In this document: positions 54,303 through 64,000 of the stretch, piece after piece | How positions within the stretch are numbered: position 1 is the first letter of the stretch | How the letters are laid out: every line of letters starts with the position of its first letter | Source: Dermatophagoides farinae | Lineage: Eukaryota; Arthropoda; Arachnida; Sarcoptiformes; Pyroglyphidae | Assembly (NCBI RefSeq): GCF_024713945.1 | Contig: NC_134683.1 | Coordinates: 3,659,501-3,723,500, forward strand | DNA length: 64,000 bases | Direction of reading: 5' to 3' | Program-made: the position numbers and the translations under genes | The notes under the pieces: generated by a model | Databases searched by the model: none | The model's input: the letters and a program-made list of their open reading frames with translations, nothing else | Told to the model about the DNA's origin: nothing

Positions 54303-54710
54303 TTCGTCATCATCATCATTTATTGGACTTCTTTCACGTCGACGAATATTATGATTATTACTACTGTTATTACGATCTGAATATTTATTTACATGATTTG
54401 AATGATTATATCGATGATGATTGTGGCCACTTTTACTACCACCACGACCATCGATATCATCATCATCACCACGTGATCTTGGACTCCATGAATCTTGTGA
54501 ACTATGGCGGCTACTACTTTCTTCACTACTATGATCTCTAGATCGACATCTTGATATTGATGATGATGATGGTGGTGGTGATGAATATTCACGTCTATGT
54601 TTTGTTATTGTTGATGAAGATGTTTTTGTTGGTGTATGATTATATGAATCATATGTTGTTGTTGTCGTCGTCGTCGTAGAATGTGACCGTTTTGTTGAAT
54701 ACTTATTCAT
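52057..54710 (-). CDS. Wac: WAC: WW-domain adaptor with coiled coil
   Basis: Five exons are proposed: 54710-54119, 54072-53056, 53000-52408, 52343-52216 and 52129-52057, giving 800 aa (human 647). The N-terminal half is Ser/His/Arg/Asn/Asp-rich. The WW domain reads [19 protein letters not shown] and then [16 protein letters not shown], very close to human WAC. The C-terminus carries the conserved helical region [44 protein letters not shown] and [13 protein letters not shown], matching the WAC coiled coil. WAC brings the RNF20/40 H2B ubiquitin ligase to elongating RNA polymerase II and supports TORC1 and autophagy. Introns 1 (46 nt) and 2 (55 nt) are inferred because the open frame switches there inside low-complexity sequence. 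Their lengths give the right phase, but exact sites need RNA evidence. Confidence 0.92.
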
Positions 54711-57677
54711 TTTTTGGATTTATTTTCTTTGAAAAAAAATGTAACCACAAATTCAAATAGATTTTGTTTTCGTTTTTTTTTCAATTACGTTTTTCTATCA
54801 AATTCGATTGATTTGCATTATATTTGAATACATGTGTGATTGATTTCATTAATGTTATATTTTTCTTTCTTTCATATATAGTTTAACTGTTTAAAAATGG
54901 GCAAAAAAATGACCAATTAATACATGTTGATTACATATATTTTTTTTAATGAAAAAAAAAATTCAATTAACAAATGTTATTGGAATCGAATCAGAATAGA
55001 TTCAGAAAATCGTACGTACCCAAATCATAGCCAATCTATATATGTATAATCAAATCAATGAATTGGTAGTAAATTACCGATTTGGAATCTAAAAAAAACG
55101 AAAAAAAAATCGAATTAATAACAATTTCTACGTATTTTTACATATAATAAATTCTTTTGAATTCCATTTTCATTCTAATTTTTCCAACCATAGAAAAAAA
55201 AGGCTTGCCACACACACATACAAACATATAAAGATTGTGTGTGATTAATATGTTGTATTTGTAATGTATCCACAATTATTAAGAAAAAAAAACAACAAAT
55301 TGTGGATAAATTTTCTTTTATTGATGCTGATGATGATGATGATGGTTGTCGAGTCGAATAAAATAATAATAATAAAATATAAATTGATTGATATGAAAAA
55401 TAATACACGGACAGAAATCAAAAAAATTTTTTTTTTTATTTTAATATAGCAATCGAATACGACAACGACAACAACAACAACAACAACGAATGATGATGAT
55501 GATGATGACGATAAAGCGATGTGAGCTGAAGGATTCGATTGTTTTTTATATTGTGTTGAGAATTATAATTTCTTCTTCGTGTGTGTGTCTGTGTGTTATT
55601 CGTGTAAAGGGGAAAGCAGCAATTATACACATTATTATATTGTGACCATTACGGAAATATAAAAGTTGTTGTCGTTTTTCCTCAATTCATAATTCATTGA
55701 TAAAAAAAAAATTGAGCCATTAAGGTAGTGGTTCATGTTATGGAATTTTTTTTTGTTTTGGAGAAGCAAAATGTGTGTGTGTGTGTGTTTGATGTTTCAA
55801 GCCACTACCACCACCACCACTACTACCACCACCACCACCACTACTACCACCCCCATCACCACCACAACCCAATTTTCACATTATTAAACAAAAAGTGTTA
55901 TAGAAAATGCTACTATCCTAAAACGTAATTTACCCGGTAATATATGTGTTTGTAAATATGAGCATATGAAATATGATATAATCATAATCAATATATATAT
56001 ATATTGTGACTATAACCTAAACAAAATTTGCTGCTCACACACACCACCATATATAAATAAGAAAGTTTGTATGTAAAAAAAAAGAAAAGATGAAGCCAGT
56101 TAACACTGTGCATAATTTTTGATTGTATGATGTGTTCATTTCCGGAACCAAACGATTTCTCGATTTGAATCAACAATCTGATTAATGTTGTTCATTTCAG
56201 CCTTCATCCACATCAATCGAGATAATAGAATTGTTGTTCCAATGAAAGAAAAAAAAAATTCTTTCAATTATCAATGTAAAAAAAAATTAATTTAAAAAAT
56301 AAATAAACTTACAACGTATAAATCAGATTTTTTTTGTTTTGTTTTGCAGCTACTATTTATATTTATATATTGATTATCATTGAAAAAAGAAGGTACATTC
56401 AACTTTACGCATGCGTCTACGTTTAATTTTATCATATCATATCATTGGGAGGGGGGAAGATCGGATATTTCATCCATATGGTGGATAAATTAATACCTCT
56501 ACCACTCTCTCTCTCATTATACATTTCACTTGATCATGTTCTCCAATCAAATATTAAAAAAAAAAGAACGAATGATGATGATCGAATTGTATATATCGTG
56601 TATATACACGATGATGATTTTTTTTTCTTGTTGTTTTGTTTATTGTTTGTTTGTTGAAGAAACAAAAAAAAACCACTTTAATGGCAGTGGTGATCTTCAT
56701 CGACATCGACAACGATCGTAAACGACGACGACGACGACATAAAATGTGAATAAATATGATAAATATCTCCATCACATATGTATCGAAAATTGGTTTGATC
56801 ATATCATATCATCAGAATGTAGAATTTTTTTTTTTTTTAATTTGTCTTCACTCGAATTATTATATTGTGTTTATTATATTATATTCAATTTTAAATGCTG
56901 CTTCACACACACACGCAATATATCCACCCCCCCCATAAGAATCGAAGAATAAAAAAATTGTGCGTATGAGTGTGAATGTAAAAAAAAACAAAATAATAGC
57001 CATTCTCATTATCATCAATGTGCTACACCAACAAACCAACCAACCAACCAGCAAGCAAGCATTAATTTACAAAAACAAAAATAAATGAATCCTGAAGAAA
57101 AATAGATTCTGTCTGTGTTGTAATCATTATAACAAAGTTTGTTTGTGCGTGTGTGTGTGGAATTGTTACCAAGAACATCCTTCGTTTGTTGATTGAAGAA
57201 TAAGAAATTTGCTCTGGATCAATTTAAGCGTCTCGTCTTGTTTTTTTTTCTTCTTCTTTCATGATCTAGTCTGACTGTTTTTTTTTGCCTTCATTATCAT
57301 CATCATCATCATCGTGTAAGTTTCAATAAATAGCTAGTTTGTTGATTTGATGGGAGTTTATCCATACATACATTATTTTTATTATTGAAAATTTAGATCG
57401 TTTTTTTTTGTTCTTTATTCGAACAAACAACAAATATCGTCTATGGATATCATCATCAAATGAAAATGTGTCTGTGTGTGTGAGCCATACTTGAAATGAT
57501 TCGAAAATAGATCCATATCCATTTGTTTGACATTCGAATTCTCCATATTCACATACACATATTTTGACATGACTTGACTACAAACCCTATGACCTTCTAT
57601 CACCATCACGATCATTTTTGATTTTTTTTTTTTGGTTTCGTTATTTGTGAAAAACAACAATCAAATCAAATTATTTG
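54711..57677. other. 3-kb gene-poor region between divergent Wac and the type I receptor gene
   Basis: AT-rich with (GAT)n, (ACC)n near 55803-55865, (AC)n/(TG)n and homopolymer runs, including a run of C at 56926-56934. Open frames are repeat strings. It should contain both promoters. Confidence 0.5.
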
Positions 57678-60600
57678 ATGATGATGGCATCATCAAATAC
57701 ATATGATGATGATGATAATCAATGTCATCATCAACATCCTAATCAAAATCGACAATATCATCGTTCATCATGTCCATCATCATCATCATTATCAAATAAG
57801 AAAATATTCATCTATAATACTATTCTGATACTTATAATTTGTACCAAAACGATTGTCGTTGGTAAGTCTTATTTGATTATTATTTTATAAATTAAATTCC
57901 ATTAATTTGATTTGACCATTTGTGAGGAAAAAGAATGAATGAAAAATTTTTTTAAATAAGCATATAAATGTCGTTGATAGATTTTTGTTGAATTTGTTGA
58001 ATTAGTTTTTTCTGATTTGGAAAGAGTTGTAAAAAAAACATGTCATCAGATAAAGAATGTAATAATAATAATAATCCAGCATTCATAGAACGAGCTGATT
58101 CATTAACCAAACATTTTCAATTATCACATGAAGATTTTGAAAAAATATCTGGATTATTATCAAAAGAATTTGATCGTGGCCTAAGATCAACAAAAGATTC
58201 GATTGTAAAAATGTATCTAACATATGTTCGATCATTACCGAATAAAGAAGAACATGGCCGTTATTTAGCATTAGATTTAGGTGGTACAAATATACGTGTT
58301 TTATTATTAAAATTTCATGGTCCTGGATCAGATACATCATTAGTGAAACAACAACAACAGCAACAACAACAAGAACAATCTGAAAAAATTGAAATAATCG
58401 ATTCATTATGTCAACCATTGCCAACAGAATTATTCTATGGAACTGGACAACAATTATTTGATTTTATAGCTGAACTTATTGTTTCATTTGCATTACGTAA
58501 TAAATTGGCTGGTGTACGTATTGCTCTTGGTTTTACATTTAGTTTTCCAGTTGTACAACATGGCCTGGCTGAGGCAACATTAGTTACATGGACAAAATCA
58601 TTTGTTTGTTCAGGTGTCGTTGGTTTTGATGTTGTACGTTTATTAAAAGCATCATTGAAACGTAAAATGCATCATTCAATTCCATATATTGATGTTGTTG
58701 CCATTATCAATGATACAACTGGTACATTAATATTTGGTGCATTACAAGATAAAAATTGTGCCATCGGTTTGATCGTTGGTACTGGCAGTAATGCATGTTA
58801 TGTAGAACAATTACATAATATTGAAAAATGGCCATTTAATTATAGTGATCCAAAACAAGTTGTTATTAATTGTGAATGTGGTGCATTTGGTGATAATCAT
58901 GTTATTGATTGGGCATTAACACGTTGGGATCGCGGATTAAATTATGAATCACTTAATCTTAATAAACAGATACATGAAAAATTAATTAGTGGAATGTATT
59001 TGCCAGAAATTCTACGACGTTGTTTGCTAACATTAATTGAATTGGGCATATTGTTTGATGGTCGTCCACCATTAGAATTGTTTCGTCCATATTCAATTAA
59101 AACAAAATATATGTCACAAATTGATCAAGATGATGGCAATAATAATGATTTTCTACATACAAGAAAAGCAATGCAAAATATTTTTGGTACAGAAAATCCA
59201 CGTTTTAAAAATGGATTCCACGATTCAGATGTAAAAATCATACACATGATTAATCAACGTATTACACGTAGATCGGCAAATTTTGTTGCTACCGCCTTGT
59301 GGACATTAATGTGTCGTATTAATCGTGAAGATATTTCCATTGCATATGATGGATCATTAATTTGTTTACATCCACATTATCGTCAATGGGTGGAAAATAA
59401 ATTGAATGAATTTATTGCCAAAAGTGGACGTATAAAACGTTTCAGTTTGATACATGCAAATGATGGTAGTCTTTATGGAGCGGCTATTGTTGCCGCTATT
59501 TGTTATCGTGAAAAACGGCCAAAATTTATTAAAAAACATGGAAAAGTTTATGAAATTACAAGATTTTAAACAAAATTTTGATTTTTTTCCTTGATATTTT
59601 ATGTTTATAATAATAATTAAAATTTTCTAAAATTGACCACCACTGTTTTATGTTATTGGATAATGTTTTTTTATCTTTGATTTTTTCAGGTCTACTTTGT
59701 CACTGTGATATATGTGAAAAAAACAACAATACCTGTGAAACGGATGGTGTTTGTGCAGCAACACTATATAAAGAATCGGGTAAAATACGTACATCATATA
59801 GGTAAGTCATCATTTTATTCTGTAAAATTTAGTTTCTAAACACTATAGAGAAAAAAAACAAAATTGTTAGTTGTTTAGGCTCATTAATTATATTTTTTAT
59901 CTTATTTGTTTTCTGTCTGTGAAATTTTTCTTTTCGTAAATCTCAACAAAAACAACAACAACAACAACAAAAAAAACAAAAGATGTTATGACAAAAGAGA
60001 TCTATTACCGCCAGAAAATCCGGTACATTGTCAATATTCAAAACGTTTACAACGTAACGTCGATATACATTGCTGTGTAGATAGAGATTTTTGTAATAAA
60101 AATTTTCATTTTAATCCACAATTATTTAATAACAATGATGATACGGATTCATTGGATTCCGGTAAGCAATTTTTGATTTTTCAGTAGATTAATTTTTTTT
60201 TTTGCTTTTTTCTTTTTCTTTCTCTTTTCTTTTTTATATATATATGATTCTGTCACACTTTTTCATGTTGTCACAAAAAAATTTTTTTTTTTTTGCTTAA
60301 ATTGCATGTGCTCTTTGTGGTGTGTTTATGCTTGCCTGCCATTCTTCGGTTTTGAAAACAAAAAACAAAACAAAACAAAAATGCTTTTTTTACCTTGCAC
60401 ACACACACATCACACACTCAAAATAAAAAAAAATCATCGTTTAAATAGATGTATGAATAGATATACATTATTTCCAACGGATAATCCATCATGGTGTAAA
60501 AAATCAAGCACTAAACAATTTATACATAGCTGTTGTAATGATAATGATTATTGTAATCTTTTCATATCATTTGATGATGATAATGATGATGTTTTTAATT

Positions 60601-62357
60601 ATAATTTTAATAATGATGAGGATTCTAATCAAGGTAAGCTTTTCTTGTATCACCTTATATCACCTGTGTAATTGTTATTTTTATTTATAATAATCCAACC
60701 AAAAAAAAAATTGATAAAAGCGTTACTAACACAAACAAAAAAGCATGACCAAAATTGTCAATTTGTGTTTGTGTGGTGGGCATGACAACTCCTCCCCTTT
60801 TTTTCTGATTGTTTTTTTTGTGACAAATTTGCTTTTCCTAAAAATGCCAATTATAATTAATACCTCCTTTTATTTGCTAAAATGTTTTATGATCTGTTTA
60901 TTTAAATTTTCAATTTGAGATTTTGTTTTTTTTGCACTAATTTGATTAATTTTTTTCTCTTTTTCTTTGTATTCCAAATAGTTGCATCAAATTATTTTAC
61001 CAAAAATTTACCAATCATCATCAGCAGTATAGCTATATTATTCTGTTTGATATTCATATTGATAGTCATAATAATATATCGTCGTAAAACACAAGTGAAA
61101 ACGAAAAAGAAACATTTCATCAATGATGTTGAAGGTAGTGTTGCTAGTTGTGATCCATTAATACCAGGACAATTATTGAAAGATCTTCTGGATCATACAT
61201 CATCTGGTTCGGGTCTGCCATTACTTGTACAACGTAGTATAGCAAGACAGATACAATTATTGGAAATTATTGGTAAAGGTCGTTTTGGTGAAGTATGGCG
61301 TGGTAAATGGCGCGGTGAATGGGTTGCAGTGAAAATATTCTCATCACGTGATGAACAATCATGGTTTCGTGAAGTGGAAATATATCAAACCGTTATGCTT
61401 CGAAATGATAATATTCTTGGCTTTATTGCTGCCGATAATAAAGGTAAAAGATATTACCTGTATTTTCATTGTTTGCTAATTGATTGATTTTTTTTGTGAA
61501 AATAGACAATGGAACATGGACACAATTATGGCTTATTACTGATTATCATGAACGTGGATCATTATTTGATTTTTTAAGTAAAAATACTGTCGATATAGCT
61601 GGCATGTTGAAGATGGCTTCATCCATTGCAAATGGTTTAGCTCATTTACATATGGAAATCCTTGGTACACAAGGAAAACCGGCCATTGCACATAGAGATT
61701 TAAAATCAAAAAATATTCTTGTCAAAATGAATGGAACATGTGCCATTGCTGATCTTGGTCTAGCTGTTCGTTATGATTCTTCAACAAATTCAGTGGATAT
61801 ACCACCAAATCCACGTGTAGGAACTAAACGTTATTTAGCACCCGAAGTACTTGATGAATCAATCAATATTAATCATTTTGATTCATTTAAACGTGCGGAT
61901 ATCTATTCATTTGGTCTTTGTATATGGGAAATTGCACGTCGTTGTAATGTTGGTGGTAAGTGATCGATATATTATTTTAATGAATTTATATACTTCATCA
62001 TTATCGTTGTAACACACATATAGGAATACATGATGAATATCAATTACCATATTATGATGTCGTTCCATTTGATCCAACAATTGATGATATGAAAAAAATT
62101 GTTTGCATTGAACGACAACGGCCACAAATACCAAATCGTTGGCAATCATGTGAGGTAAATATCTTTGAATTTAGCTTTTTAGTAGTTTGACAGTATGATT
62201 TATCCATAACTCATTTGTATTTTTCACACAGGCACTACGAGTAATGTCAAAAATAATGAAAGAATGTTGGTATCATAATGCTGCTGCACGATTAACAGCA
62301 TTACGAATAAAGAAAACAATTGCCAATCTTGAAGCACAAGAAGATCTCAAAATGTGA
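57678..62357 (+). CDS. babo: Activin/TGF-beta type I receptor kinase (baboon type) with two alternative ectodomain exons
   Basis: Exons: 57678-57861, 59690-59801, 59983-60161 (3a) or 60449-60633 (3b), 60982-61443, 61506-61955, 62024-62154 and 62232-62357. The 3a form has 547 aa and the 3b form 549 aa. Exon 1 is Ser/His/Asp-rich, then a hydrophobic signal segment. Exon 2 opens the three-finger ectodomain ([12 protein letters not shown]). Exons 3a and 3b each supply its end, with the CCx4CN signature (CCVDRDFCN or CCNDNDYCN). Exon 4 codes the membrane helix, the GS box ([17 protein letters not shown]) and the kinase P loop ([13 protein letters not shown]). Later come [21 protein letters not shown] and [15 protein letters not shown]. 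The L45 loop reads ADNKDNGTW, the type that selects Smad2/3, so signalling through Smox/Smad2 is inferred. The receptor is a membrane Ser/Thr kinase activated by a type II partner such as punt. A hexokinase gene lies in intron 1. Exon 1 is linked by phase and hydrophobicity only and is the least certain part. Confidence 0.93.
58040..59569 (+). CDS. Intronless hexokinase nested in intron 1 of the type I receptor
   Basis: 509 aa, one exon, same strand as the host gene; it fills most of the 1828-nt intron. Hexokinase fold motifs appear in order: [15 protein letters not shown] (ATP phosphate loop, near residue 78), [14 protein letters not shown] (sugar Lys), [11 protein letters not shown] (catalytic Asp near 223), [20 protein letters not shown] (sugar Glu kept) and the C-terminal DGSLICLHP and [12 protein letters not shown]. 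It deviates from animal hexokinases at several usual residues: FSFPV for [14 protein letters not shown] for NTEWGAFGD and DGSLYGAA for EGSGRGAA. It also has a polyGln insert after residue 100. The family phosphorylates glucose to glucose-6-phosphate. The frame is long, intact and includes the catalytic Asp, so it is probably expressed. Lack of introns suggests a retrocopy, which is inference. Activity and sugar preference are uncertain. Confidence 0.93.
   Translation: MSSDKECNNNNNPAFIERADSLTKHFQLSHEDFEKISGLLSKEFDRGLRSTKDSIVKMYLTYVRSLPNKEEHGRYLALDLGGTNIRVLLLKFHGPGSDTSLVKQQQQQQQQEQSEKIEIIDSLCQPLPTELFYGTGQQLFDFIAELIVSFALRNKLAGVRIALGFTFSFPVVQHGLAEATLVTWTKSFVCSGVVGFDVVRLLKASLKRKMHHSIPYIDVVAIINDTTGTLIFGALQDKNCAIGLIVGTGSNACYVEQLHNIEKWPFNYSDPKQVVINCECGAFGDNHVIDWALTRWDRGLNYESLNLNKQIHEKLISGMYLPEILRRCLLTLIELGILFDGRPPLELFRPYSIKTKYMSQIDQDDGNNNDFLHTRKAMQNIFGTENPRFKNGFHDSDVKIIHMINQRITRRSANFVATALWTLMCRINREDISIAYDGSLICLHPHYRQWVENKLNEFIAKSGRIKRFSLIHANDGSLYGAAIVAAICYREKRPKFIKKHGKVYEITRF
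60449..60633 (+). CDS. babo: Alternative ectodomain exon 3b of the type I receptor
   Basis: This 185-nt exon is flanked by TTTAAATAG and GTAAGC. It enters in phase 2 (AG|A, Arg) and leaves in phase 1, exactly like exon 3a at 59983-60161. It codes [17 protein letters not shown] and then [11 protein letters not shown], which aligns with [17 protein letters not shown] and [10 protein letters not shown] of 3a. Joining 3a to 3b would shift the frame, so a transcript can use only one. Fly babo is known to use alternative exons for the same part of the ectodomain. Confidence 0.85.
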
Positions 62358-63126
62358 TGTTGATTGATTGATTTATTGACTGATTTGATTCAATTAAATT
62401 AATCAAATCAATGATATTGACGAATAATTGATGCATAAATAAAAAAAAACACTCATACACAGATGACGACAATAACAACAAAATTAACCCACCATTATCA
62501 TTTCATCATTTCATTATTATTATTATATTCATTTAAAATTGTTCTAAACAAATTTATTAATTTTTAACTTTTTTTTTCTTTGTTTGATTTGTTAATAACG
62601 TATAGTTTTCACACAAAATGACGCACACACACACCTATAGTCAAAAAAATTTTTTTTGTTTTGTTTCGTCAAATTCAAAAAAAAAACACTACTCACAAAT
62701 CATTGTCTGAGATTACTGGATCCGTTGATCAAAACATGCCCAAGACAATATCCGTTGTTCACCCACACAACCCCCCCCCCCACACACACACACCGCCAAT
62801 CCACATCCACTCTATGATATATCAACAAGAGTCTAAACAAAAATTTTTTCCCGTTCGAAAATTATTATTATTATTATATGATTATTATGATAATTTTTAT
62901 ATGAAAAAAAATTTCATGAATTCAAATATTTTCTTCATTTGTTTTGGGCGGAGAGAGATAGAGAGCGACAGAGTTTTGTTTATGTTTTTGTTTGTTACAG
63001 AATTAATGTTTCAATGTTTCAATATGCCAGATAAAAGTAGTATAAATGGATGGATAGATGTTGAGCGAATTTTCATTATTATTATTGTTGCTGTTTGTTT
63101 GTTTTGTTTTTCATTTTTTTTTTATT
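62358..63126. other. Shared 3' region between the receptor gene and Fkbp14
   Basis: Convergent gene ends. AATAAA on the + strand at 62438-62443 suits the receptor. A CA/C-rich run lies near 62764-62793. The open frame across 62661-63173 is repeat-derived and runs into antisense Fkbp14. Confidence 0.5.
62438..62443 (+). terminator. Candidate poly(A) signal of the type I receptor gene
   Basis: AATAAA 81 nt after the stop at 62357. Confidence 0.45.
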
Positions 63127-63842
63127 TCAAAGTTCATCATGTTTTGGACCGGAAAATTCTTCATGTGATATGAAACCATTTTTATCACGATCTTCATGTT
63201 GAAATATATCTTCAACCAATTTATCTTGATCTGGTAAATCATGTGTACCGGCTGCACCTTCTGGCACTTGTTTTTTAAGATAATCACTTAATTCTTCACG
63301 TGATAATTGATTATCATTATTTAAATCAATTTCTTTGAATATATTCACTGGTGCTGGCCCATCTTCAATGGCTAAACATTCAACTTCAAATATTAATGTT
63401 GATTTTGGTGGTATTAATTCACCGGCACCAATATCACCATAACCAAGATGTGATGGTATGGTCAATTTACGTCGTTCACCAGGACAAACACCCAACAGAC
63501 CTTCATCCCAGCCTTTGATTACTTGACCAACACCCAATTGAAATTTAAATGGTTCACCACGTTTATAACTATGTGGAAAAAAAATAGAATTCCATTAGAA
63601 TTAGAATTAGTCAAATCAAACATGGCAACTTACCTTGAATCAAATTCAATACCTGATTCTAATGTACCTTTATAATGCATTGAAAGCATGTCACCTTTTG
63701 CAGCCGAACGATCACATTTATCCGATTTAACCAAGGTTTCAATTTTTAATTCCGTTACATCATCACCACCATTATTATCATCAGCGATAGCCATTCCAAT
63801 GATGAAAAGAATGGTAAAAAAATTCTTGATAAATGAATTCAT
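63127..63842 (-). CDS. Fkbp14: FKBP14-type ER peptidyl-prolyl isomerase with EF hands
   Basis: Two exons (63842-63634 and 63568-63127, phase 2) give 216 aa, close to the 211 of human FKBP14. Order: a signal peptide ([17 protein letters not shown]); an FKBP domain with [49 protein letters not shown] and [12 protein letters not shown]; then two EF hands ([12 protein letters not shown] and [13 protein letters not shown]). The end is HDEL, an ER-retrieval signal equivalent to KDEL. The protein speeds proline isomerisation in the ER, in vertebrates notably of collagen chains. The start is the only Met giving a signal peptide. Identification is secure. Confidence 0.96.
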
Positions 63843-64000
63843 TGTTTGAAATGTTTGAATTTTTGTGGCCTCACAACAACTACAGCAAAAAACTGGCAGG
63901 AACTTTGAAAAACAAATGATGATGAGCTACAAAAGTTGACAAAAAAGAATCAATCAATTTCCCTGATTTATTGTGACACGCAAGCAAACAAACTCTCTCA
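63843..64000. other. Fkbp14 5' flank
   Basis: The last 158 nt of the window lie upstream of the Fkbp14 start and should be 5' UTR and promoter. No other gene is seen. Confidence 0.5.

Noticed and set aside
53338-54592. Asp/Ile/His-rich open frames antisense or out of frame to Wac
   Set aside because: They are shadows of trinucleotide repeats coding Ser, His and Arg in the real Wac frame.
60306-60448. Open frame extending upstream of receptor exon 3b, with a possible Met at the start
   Set aside because: The added sequence is AC-rich and non-homologous to the receptor. The acceptor at 60447-60448 gives a phase and protein match, so translation does not begin there.
62661-63173. 170-codon open frame across the receptor-Fkbp14 spacer
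   Set aside because: It is built from CA, TA and T-rich repeats and runs antisense into the Fkbp14 coding end. No family resemblance.

Overview
The window is nuclear DNA of a small-genome arthropod. It is AT-rich and full of (AC)n, (GAT)n and (CAA)n microsatellites and homopolymer runs. Introns are mostly 46-80 nt with GT-AG ends, and proteins carry long Gln, Asn, Ser and His tracts. Gene content is animal: tolloid, an activin type I receptor, S6 kinase, Rme-8, Wac and two-pore K+ channels. Repeat style, compact introns and an NBR1-like gene suggest an acariform (astigmatid) mite; that assignment is inference, not something the sequence proves. No rRNA, tRNA, CRISPR, transposase, reverse transcriptase or viral gene was recognised.

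Layout. 0.5-2.8 kb (+): a Bicaudal-C-like KH protein without a SAM domain, convergent with a 17-exon non-classical cadherin (3.4-8.1 kb, -). 9.7-13.7 kb (-): a complete tolloid/BMP1 metalloprotease. 15.8-17.3 kb (-): a protein with Ras-association-like domains. 17.3-27.0 kb: a gene-poor, microsatellite-rich stretch. 27.0-28.7 kb (+): an intronless ZZ + FW (NBR1-central-domain) protein. 28.8-32.7 kb: a second gene-poor stretch. 32.7-41.1 kb (+): two tandem two-pore K+ channel genes, then S6 kinase. 41.9-54.7 kb (-): YRDC, Rme-8/DNAJC13, mitochondrial ribosomal protein S21 and Wac. 57.7-62.4 kb (+): a baboon-type activin/TGF-beta type I receptor whose first intron holds an intronless hexokinase gene. 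63.1-63.8 kb (-): FKBP14, an ER prolyl isomerase.

Exon joins were worked out by hand. For every multi-exon gene the summed exon length is divisible by three and the intron phases agree. The most noteworthy points are: two mutually exclusive ectodomain exons in the type I receptor, enforced by intron phase; a divergent intronless hexokinase nested in that receptor's first intron; a K+ channel whose first selectivity filter reads TIGYA instead of TIGYG and which has a His-rich loop of about 245 residues; a Bicaudal-C protein with no SAM domain; and an NBR1-like protein without PB1 or UBA.

Functional links. Tolloid proteases activate TGF-beta-family ligands and baboon-type receptors read them, so two steps of one pathway lie about 45 kb apart. 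There is no evidence that the spacing matters. Rme-8 (endosome), Fkbp14 (ER), YRDC (tRNA t6A), mRpS21 (mitoribosome), Wac and S6k are housekeeping or signalling genes with no evident cluster logic.
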